NCBI GenBank assembly: GCA_002238505.1
Contig: MPMM01000007.1
Span: 62,001-126,000, forward strand
DNA from: SAR202 cluster bacterium bin22
GTDB lineage: Bacteria > Chloroflexota > Dehalococcoidia > Lucifugimonadales > UBA3495
Reading direction: 5' to 3'
Length of the DNA: 64,000 bases
Each line of letters starts with the position of its first letter. Position 1 is the first letter of the stretch. A program made the position numbers and the translations under genes. This document shows positions 58,505 through 64,000 of this stretch, piece by piece. Below the pieces are notes generated by a model, which saw only the letters and a program-made list of their open reading frames with translations, was not told where the DNA came from and ran no database searches.

Positions 58505-59923
58505 TTACTCGAACTGGAACTCTGCCGTAGCGGCAATCATCTGGAACATTTCGCCGGTGCGGCGGGAGAACTCGGCCTGGTCCGAAGTGCTGAGGTCGCC
58601 TTCCTTGGAAGCGTGCGACCTGAGCTGCTGCAGGGTGTCGCCGGTGACCAGCAGCGGACCGGTCAGGTCCAGGCAGCCGGCCACGAACTGGTCGGGGGTC
58701 AGGGTGTCGCCCTGGGCCCGCAGGCGGTCCACCAGGGACTGCACGCCCGGAAGCTCGGTGTTCCCCATCAGGTCAGCGGCAAAGTTGATGCGCTCAACCA
58801 GCGTGCCGCTGTCAATCCACTCGCGGCCGGTGTGCCAGCCCTCTACGGTGGGGGGATTCATCAGGTCCATACCCATGTACTTGGGCTCCTGGGAGAACTC
58901 GAACAGGCCGGGCTGAATGTCCCGGTGTTCGCCTACCAGGCGCATGGTGCCTACTACCATCTCGGCAGGGTTCTTCACCTTGGCGTAGCGGACGTCCTCA
59001 GCCTTGAAGAAGTCGGACTTGAACAGGACTTCCAGCATGGCATTGATTTCGTAGCCGGAGTCGAAGTAGGCTTGCTCCATGGCATCGATGGCGGCCGGGT
59101 CCCGGGGCGGGGTCAGTCGCCAGGCGGGAACCTGCACGTCGTCGGCCACGAAGAAGTTGTAAAGGTGGCGGGCCAGGAAACGGGCGGTGGCGGGCTGCTT
59201 GCATATGATATCCAGCACGTCGTCGCCGGTCAGGTTCCCGGATTCGCCCAGGAAGGTCTTGTCGCTGTCATCGTGGTCGGCCGGGTCGTACCGGAACTCC
59301 CACGGGCTGCGGCCATACGGGAATGGCGGGTAGGAAGGAGCGATGTTCCAGCCGGTGAAGGCGCGCGCGCAGGCCTTTACGTCGTCCTCGGAGTAGTTAA
59401 ACTGCTCGTCCATGCCAACGCCCAGAGAGAACAGTTCCAGCAGTTCCCGACCGTAGTTCTCGTTGAGGTTAGTCTTGTGGCTTTCGCTGTTGTCCAGGTA
59501 GTAAACCATGGCTGGGCTGGTGGAAAGCAACCACAGCAGGTGGCGGAAGTTGCCCATTCCGTGGTCGCGGAACATCTGGATCATCCGACCCATTTCCTGG
59601 CCGCTGTCGATCTTGGAGTGACCGGCGCAGAAAATCATGTGCCAGAAGAGGACCATTTTTTCCTGCAACTGGCGGGGGGTGTTGATCATGCGCCAGACCC
59701 ACGCCTGGATGTTGGTCTCGATAGCGGCGGCTTCGTGGTACGCCGGCATATAGCGCAGAAGCAGGTCGTCTTCAACGCCCTGCACCGAGTTGGGGTTGAG
59801 CAACTCGTCCACTACGCTGTCATAACCCTGGGCAGCTCTGGCCTCAATCTCGTCGCGGCTGGCTCCAAAACCGGCGCGCCGCAACAGGTGAGCCATCAAG
59901 GCAACATCTTGCTGGTCAGCCAT
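58505..59923 (-). CDS. DUF1800 domain protein
   Basis: The 472-residue helical protein has the DUF1800 marks HLLRRAGFGASRDEIEARAAQGYDSVVDELL, LQEKMVLFWHMIFCAGHSKI and NENYGRELLELFSLGVGMDEQFNYSEDDVKACARAFTGWN. The partner DUF1501 gene follows. The pair is thought to be an extracytoplasmic protein system in planctomycetes and others, but neither protein here has a recognisable signal peptide. AAAGGAGG sits before ATG 59923, preferred to the in-frame 59989 codon. Confidence 0.93.
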   Translation of the reverse strand: MADQQDVALMAHLLRRAGFGASRDEIEARAAQGYDSVVDELLNPNSVQGVEDDLLLRYMPAYHEAAAIETNIQAWVWRMINTPRQLQEKMVLFWHMIFCAGHSKIDSGQEMGRMIQMFRDHGMGNFRHLLWLLSTSPAMVYYLDNSESHKTNLNENYGRELLELFSLGVGMDEQFNYSEDDVKACARAFTGWNIAPSYPPFPYGRSPWEFRYDPADHDDSDKTFLGESGNLTGDDVLDIICKQPATARFLARHLYNFFVADDVQVPAWRLTPPRDPAAIDAMEQAYFDSGYEINAMLEVLFKSDFFKAEDVRYAKVKNPAEMVVGTMRLVGEHRDIQPGLFEFSQEPKYMGMDLMNPPTVEGWHTGREWIDSGTLVERINFAADLMGNTELPGVQSLVDRLRAQGDTLTPDQFVAGCLDLTGPLLVTGDTLQQLRSHASKEGDLSTSDQAEFSRRTGEMFQMIAATAEFQFE

Positions 59924-60200
59924 ACAATCCTCCTTTGTATTCGTCTTGTATAACGCGATTTCCGTGGCCCGCTTGCTAACCGAGCCCACACGATGCCGGG
60001 CAACTGCCTAGCTGAAACTCCCCGCAAAAGGCCGTTGTTTGGCATCGATTATAAGGTAGAAAAAAGATACTCCAAAGGGCCAACCCTGTCAATATTTCCG
60101 GGCCCCTTTTTGCCCTTTCCTCAAATGGCAGTCAACCACCTGTCTCTGACCGGGAATCAGGTCCATTTGTGCCCTTTCGTGTCCCGTTCGGGGAACCGGC

Positions 60201-60755
60201 CTAGATGGGCAGCACCGGCTCCGTCTGTTCCTCCGGCAGGTCAATCATGAAGGTGTTGGCGTTAAAGGCCAGCAGCGCATAGTAGCCGAACAGGGTGCAA
60301 AGCTCGGTCAACCCCTGGGCCCCGAACTGGTCTATGGCCGCCTGGAATGTGGCGTCGCTGACCTTGCGGGTGCTGAAAAACTCCTGCCCCAGGTTTACCA
60401 CCGCCTGCTCATCGGCAGCCAGTTCGGGAAGGGGCTGGCCGTCCCGCAAAGCGTCCACAAAGGCGTCGGGAATGCCCTGCCTACGGGCCCCGGCGGCGTG
60501 GGCGTTCCAGATGTACTGGCAGTGGTTGGCCTTGGCAGTAACGATCATCGCCAGTTCCTGGATGCGCTTGTCCAGCGTGGACTCGTCGCGCAGGTAGTTG
60601 ACCAGGCTGTTGGCCCGCTTCCGCATCTCGGGGCTGTTAATCATGGCAGTGCCAGGGCCGCTGGTAATGGTCCCGCCGGTATTGGCAGTCTCGTGGTCAA
60701 AAGCGTCGCGCAGGTTCTCGGGTACCATGTCACGGGTGGTTGTGGGTGTTCTCAT
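60201..60755 (-). CDS. Carboxymuconolactone decarboxylase/AhpD family protein
   Basis: The 184-residue all-alpha protein matches the CMD/AhpD-like fold: KRIQELAMIVTAKANHCQYIWNAHAAGARRQGIPDAFVDAL. The usual CxxC peroxidase pair is not present: only one Cys (ANHCQYIW) remains, so peroxidase activity like AhpD is doubtful. The C-terminal TFQAAIDQFGAQGLTELCTLFGYYALLAFNANTF resembles gamma-carboxymuconolactone decarboxylase. Exact role unknown. Confidence 0.86.
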   Translation of the reverse strand: MRTPTTTRDMVPENLRDAFDHETANTGGTITSGPGTAMINSPEMRKRANSLVNYLRDESTLDKRIQELAMIVTAKANHCQYIWNAHAAGARRQGIPDAFVDALRDGQPLPELAADEQAVVNLGQEFFSTRKVSDATFQAAIDQFGAQGLTELCTLFGYYALLAFNANTFMIDLPEEQTEPVLPI

Positions 60756-60782
60756 GGTGGGTGCCTCCTCGCTTATTTCGAT

Positions 60783-60983
60783 TCAGGAATCGGGCATCCC
60801 GTATTCAATCAGGGACGCAACGTATTCTCCAATGGCTTCCTTGATATTGTTTGGCGCCTCGTCTTTGGGTTATCCCCTGGCTGATGCATCCGGGCAGGCT
60901 GGGATATTCAACACCTGGAACCCTGCTTCGCCGGGGTAAATCAGGATTTGACGCACTCCTTCAAGTAAATGGTTACATTTCAT
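60783..60983 (-). pseudogene. hicB antitoxin remnant with an in-frame stop
   Basis: Reading the minus strand from ATG 60983 gives 67 codons with an internal TAA at 60872-60870 (codon 38). Both halves match a HicB antitoxin: QILIYPGEAGFQVLNIPACP, then after the stop KDEAPNNIKEAIGEYVASLIEYGMP. Only the nonsense codon interrupts them, in the same frame. No hicA toxin is recognisable beside it. This is a recent loss, as the sequence on both sides is well preserved. Confidence 0.8.
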
Positions 60984-61046
60984 TTTGGGTTGCTTGCATT
61001 TGCTGATTACAGACTAAAAACCAATGACGAGTCACTGATATTGTGG

Positions 61047-62069
61047 TTATCGTTCCTGTTTGTTTTGTGCTTCCCGAACCTGCTTTTGTCTTTCTCTAGT
61101 CTCCTTCAGAAACTGACTGTCTTTCTTACAGTGTTCGATAATCCACTCGGCAATAGCTGGGCTGTATTGCGTCGGCGAGTTTGGTATTCGGCCTTGGTAA
61201 TAATACTCTGGCCTATTCTTGATCCCATAAACTTCATTTAAACACTTTACGTCGAATGCATTAAATTTAATATCGGGGACTTGGCTCTTTACATACTCTA
61301 TCAAGTCCTTTTGGCGATACGGATGAGAGAGACTGGGATCCTTGGGAACTTCAACAACTTGGGTTGGACCGTGATCAGAAGGCCCAGAAGACAATTTCAT
61401 GTCCGCATTTTCAGATTTCTTATCTACAAGAAGACGATATTCTATGGTAATGGAGAACTCGCTGGGTCGACTTAGTTCATCGAATTCTTTCCTAATGTCG
61501 GCACAAAACCTGCTTAGGAATTCAAAGGCTTGCGGGCCCAGGTCCCCACCAAGTCGGTTGTTGGTCAGCGCAGTATTTTCTGGACTGAGGTCATAGACTA
61601 TGCTCATCATTCCAACGGGCATTTGATCTGAAAGCGATCTGTTGAACCACTCGCGAAGGTTCTTATGATAATTCACTACTCCTGCCTGAAAGAGTGCCAT
61701 TATTTCGGCTGGAATGTGAGCAATGACCAGATGAACCGCTTCATCGCGTAATTCTTCGATTCGTTCGATGTTGCGGCGTACAGGCTCCTTTTCGTTAGGG
61801 AAGACTCTACTCAAGCTTTGTCTGAGCGATAAGGATCTTCGTACGGGGCCCTCTTGTTGGGAATAGAAAATAGCCTTGTCTTCTTTACTATCGTCCAGGA
61901 TCTTGGCCTTTAGAAGCAACTCCCAAGCATTGCAGATAAGGTAACAGAACGCTTCCAACCTGTATCTAATGGTGATTCGGTTGATGGTCTCTAATGCGAG
62001 AACATAAGCGTCGAAACTCTTGTCTAATAAGCGCCCCTTTAAATCGAAATCATTATTATCGCCTTGCAT
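61047..62069 (-). CDS. DUF3644 protein, HEPN-type
   Basis: The 340-residue protein matches DUF3644 (PF12358): DKSFDAYVLALETINRITIRYRLEAFCYLICNAWELLLKAKIL in the first 60 residues. Residues R108-x4-H113 (LRDEAVHL) are the HEPN ribonuclease spacing on a long helix, as in abortive-infection proteins. The C-terminal half is variable (SLSHPYRQKDLIEYVKSQVPDIKFNAFDVKCLNEVYGIK). It is AT-rich compared with aroB and sits between a hicB remnant and aroB. ATG 62069 is preferred over the 62165 start, which overlaps aroB sequence. A defence role is inference. Confidence 0.85.
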   Translation of the reverse strand: MQGDNNDFDLKGRLLDKSFDAYVLALETINRITIRYRLEAFCYLICNAWELLLKAKILDDSKEDKAIFYSQQEGPVRRSLSLRQSLSRVFPNEKEPVRRNIERIEELRDEAVHLVIAHIPAEIMALFQAGVVNYHKNLREWFNRSLSDQMPVGMMSIVYDLSPENTALTNNRLGGDLGPQAFEFLSRFCADIRKEFDELSRPSEFSITIEYRLLVDKKSENADMKLSSGPSDHGPTQVVEVPKDPSLSHPYRQKDLIEYVKSQVPDIKFNAFDVKCLNEVYGIKNRPEYYYQGRIPNSPTQYSPAIAEWIIEHCKKDSQFLKETRERQKQVREAQNKQER

Positions 62070-62130
62070 GAAGAACAACCACTCCAAAGCTACTATAGTC
62101 CCGGCGAAGGGCAAAGTGACAGCTCCTCCC

Positions 62131-63246
62131 CTACCCCACAATCTCTCGCACCGTCCGGTCCACAAGTTCCACCGGGACGTTGCGCCGCACCGATGCCTGG
62201 CCTACCCCGTCCAGCATTACCCACCGGTTCGTGCCGCCGGCTACCTTCTTGTCCAGGGACATGGCCCGGCGGATGTCTTCCGCATCGACCCCGCGGGCGG
62301 TGGTGGGCAGGTTGAACCGCTGCAGCAGTTCGTACTGGCGGTCAACCAGGTCCTGGCCGTGGAAGCCAAGCTCGCAAGCCATTTTGGCGGCGCCCATCAT
62401 GCCGATGGACACACCCTCGCCGTGCATGAACCGGCCGTACTCGGTGGACGCCTCCAGCGCGTGGCCGATGGTGTGGCCGTAGTTCAGCAGGATGCGGATG
62501 TCCAGCGTCTCGCGCTCGTCCTGGCTCACCACCTCGGCCTTGATGGCCATGCTGCGCCGGATCACTTCGGTGGAAATCTCCGGTTCCACCTCCATCAGGG
62601 CCTCGGCGTGCTCCTCGAACACGTCCACCAGGTTGGCGTCCATGATAAAGCCGTGCTTGATGGCCTCGGCCCAGCCCTCGGAAAGTTCCCGCTTGCCCAG
62701 GGTGGACAAAGCCTCCACGTCGGCCAGGACGGCTTTAGGCTGGTAGAAGGCCCCCACCAGGTTCTTGCCCTGGGGCAGGTTCACCGCCACCTTGCCGCCG
62801 ATGGAGGCGTCCACCATGGCCGCCATGCTGGTGGGCACCTGCACGAAGGGGACGCCCCGCAGGAAGGTGGCCGCCACGTACCCGGCCAGGTCGCCGACCA
62901 CGCCGCCGCCCACGGCCAGGATGGCGTGCCCCCGCTCGGCCCGCAGACCCACCAGCCATTCGTAAATGGCCTGGGCCAGGCTGTTGGTCTTGCTGGGTTC
63001 CCCGGGCGGGATGATGAAGCAGTGGGCGGCTATGCCCTTCTTCTGCAGCGCCCGCTGGGCCCGGCGGCCGTAGCGGTTCATCAGATTTTCGTCGGTGATG
63101 ATGTAAACGGGGCTGCCGATGTTCAGTTCTTCCAGCCAGTCTCCCAGCCGGTCAATAATGCCCCAGCCAGCTACGACGGGGTAGCTGCCCCCCGAGTGGT
63201 AAACGGTGGCGGCCAGGTCGGGGTGATTGCTTAAGGTGTTGGTCAT
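62131..63246 (-). CDS. aroB: 3-dehydroquinate synthase AroB
   Basis: AroB converts DAHP to 3-dehydroquinate in the shikimate pathway using NAD and a divalent metal. The 371-residue protein has GGGVVGDLAGYVAATFLRGVPFVQVPTSMAAMVDASIGGKVAVNLPQGKNLVGAFYQP, KHGFI and the metal motif NYGHTIGHALE. All core residues look intact. AAAGGAAG sits upstream of the ATG. It is flanked by two low-GC genes, so the shikimate gene is isolated from other aro genes in this window. Confidence 0.97.
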   Translation of the reverse strand: MTNTLSNHPDLAATVYHSGGSYPVVAGWGIIDRLGDWLEELNIGSPVYIITDENLMNRYGRRAQRALQKKGIAAHCFIIPPGEPSKTNSLAQAIYEWLVGLRAERGHAILAVGGGVVGDLAGYVAATFLRGVPFVQVPTSMAAMVDASIGGKVAVNLPQGKNLVGAFYQPKAVLADVEALSTLGKRELSEGWAEAIKHGFIMDANLVDVFEEHAEALMEVEPEISTEVIRRSMAIKAEVVSQDERETLDIRILLNYGHTIGHALEASTEYGRFMHGEGVSIGMMGAAKMACELGFHGQDLVDRQYELLQRFNLPTTARGVDAEDIRRAMSLDKKVAGGTNRWVMLDGVGQASVRRNVPVELVDRTVREIVG

Positions 63247-63283
63247 GATGTTGCTTCCTTTCTGCTTTAGTTAGGCCGTCATA

Positions 63284-64000
63284 TTAGCTAAAGAATTCTC
63301 GCCAGTAGCTTAACGCTACTCCAAGGCGCTCCTCGACCCATCTTATAAGCCCAGGGACAACTAACTCTGTATTAGACTCCCAAGTGAAGGTGAATGGATT
63401 CACAGTGCAATCTTTGAAATAAGCACCTTCAGGTAGTCTTAATTCCCCGGAGTCGCTATCAGGGTAATGCTCGATTCGAGCAAAGGAAGTCGCTGCCATT
63501 ATCCCGGAGAGTTCGCGCCCAACGTGATGCAGGGAAACTACGAACACTAGCCTAGGATGTCGCACCGCGTCGCTATCTCTCAAATCATTGTCCAGCGCCA
63601 ATCGTACAAAATAGCGGGATTCGTTCGGGTTAGCCCAATGCCTGGCATTCTTAGCGATGTCAGTCACTTCGCCCCAATACCAGTGTTCTCGATTTCCGGG
63701 CCCTCCGGTTATCAAGAAAGGCTGCACTGACATACCCGCCTGCATCAGGCGTGAACCAATATCTTCTGCCCTAGTCGACAAATGTGTGCTTACCTTTTCC
63801 TGGAGTTGCTGAGCGATATTGTTGACCGACCGAAGCTGACTGGCACGGTTCTGGTTCCGTCGTTCGAGCTGTTCAATTATGTGGTCAAGCACTTGGTCAA
63901 CAACGCCAGACTGAGTGACCTTTCCCGGTTCTCCCAACGCCTGCAAGATTGTCCGCTTTTCCAACTGAACAATCAGGTCAATAAAGGGGTTAAGCGCACC
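63284..64000 (-). CDS. Low-GC protein of unknown function, N-terminus cut by window edge
   Basis: The frame is open from 63284 (TAA) to the window edge, giving 238 residues with no clear start inside; a TTG at 63964 is one candidate but the coding signal continues beyond it (NPFIDLIVQLEKRTILQAL). The first ~75 residues look helical and coiled (VVDQVLDHIIEQLERRNQNRASQLRSVNNIAQQLQEKVSTHL). A later part has FVRLALDND, LVFVVSLHHVGRELSGIM and FTWESNTELV. I recognise no family. It is AT-rich and upstream of aroB. It may be another mobile or defence-type gene, but this is inference. Confidence 0.6.
   Translation of the reverse strand, partial: GALNPFIDLIVQLEKRTILQALGEPGKVTQSGVVDQVLDHIIEQLERRNQNRASQLRSVNNIAQQLQEKVSTHLSTRAEDIGSRLMQAGMSVQPFLITGGPGNREHWYWGEVTDIAKNARHWANPNESRYFVRLALDNDLRDSDAVRHPRLVFVVSLHHVGRELSGIMAATSFARIEHYPDSDSGELRLPEGAYFKDCTVNPFTFTWESNTELVVPGLIRWVEERLGVALSYWREFFS

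Noticed and set aside
62020-63234. 404-codon plus-strand frame over aroB
   Set aside because: Antisense of the well-supported aroB gene.
1-64000. CRISPR array, rRNA operon, integrase or insertion sequence
   Set aside because: No regularly spaced identical repeats with unique spacers, no rRNA sequence and no transposase or integrase gene could be seen.

Overview
The window reads as a 64 kb stretch of a GC-rich environmental bacterial chromosome, probably a metagenome assembly. Gene content (DUF2851, FtsH next to HflK/HflC, many VOC, NIPSNAP, SnoaL, MaoC, family III CoA-transferase and amidohydrolase genes, TPT-repeat lipoproteins with a lamin-tail domain) and the dense short intergenic repeats suggest a Chloroflexota lineage such as the Dehalococcoidia/SAR202 group. 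That placement is inference; there is no rRNA or marker gene here to settle it.

Layout. 1-5.7 kb: a truncated VWA protein, a repeat and poly-G rich gap, a lipoprotein, a GlcG/HbpS-type gene and an amidohydrolase. 6.1-9.4 kb: an MmgE/PrpD gene broken by a 79-bp imperfect tandem duplication and an SLC13/TrkA-C permease. 9.6-11.2 kb: a low-GC TcmP plus DUF5131 (Gp37/Gp68) pair, which looks horizontally acquired. 11.3-16.6 kb: msrA, an FAD oxidoreductase, an MFS exporter, msrB, tRNA-Arg and tRNA-Pro, and an Ldh/malate dehydrogenase family gene. 16.8-25.6 kb: folate cyclo-ligase, alpha/beta hydrolase, a P450 with its 3Fe-4S ferredoxin, a radical-SAM DNA-repair protein under a likely LexA operator, a trypsin-like protease, a MaoC hydratase and two VOC proteins. 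25.8-29.4 kb: a brnTA toxin-antitoxin module, SnoaL, NIPSNAP and a secreted HNH/lamin-tail lipoprotein. 29.9-33.2 kb: a PhoR-PhoB-like two-component system behind a DUF971 gene, headed by an 11-bp periodic Pho-box-like array, then tRNA-Val. 33.2-47.2 kb: an HEPN-like gene beside the tRNA, an alpha/beta hydrolase, NudC, an S9 peptidase, a lactonase, DUF2851, a P450-fold protein without the heme cysteine, a CoA-transferase, an asparaginase-like protein and a PQQ sugar dehydrogenase. 47.4-55.5 kb: a housekeeping block of ftsH, hflK, hflC, sucC, sucD and a mogA/moaB gene. 55.6-64 kb: an NHL propeller, DUF1501 and DUF1800 group, a CMD protein, a nonsense-mutated hicB, a DUF3644 (HEPN-type) gene, aroB and a truncated low-GC gene.

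How the parts relate. The membrane quality-control genes (ftsH, hflK, hflC) and succinyl-CoA synthetase run in one direction. The P450/ferredoxin pair is a redox unit. msrA and msrB together cover both methionine sulfoxide epimers. Low-GC cargo of defence or toxin type (TcmP/DUF5131, two HEPN-type proteins, BrnTA, a hicB remnant) is scattered between core genes. The intergenic spaces carry several dispersed repeat families. One of about 95-115 bp has terminal inverted repeats and looks like a MITE; another sits between sucC and sucD. Strong GC hairpins separate many transcription units.

The best leads for something undescribed are the cysteine-less P450, the Pho-box and LexA-box regulons, the two Rx4H (HEPN) proteins, an asparaginase-like protein lacking two ligands for the substrate amino group, and a 33-bp perfect palindrome after ftsH.
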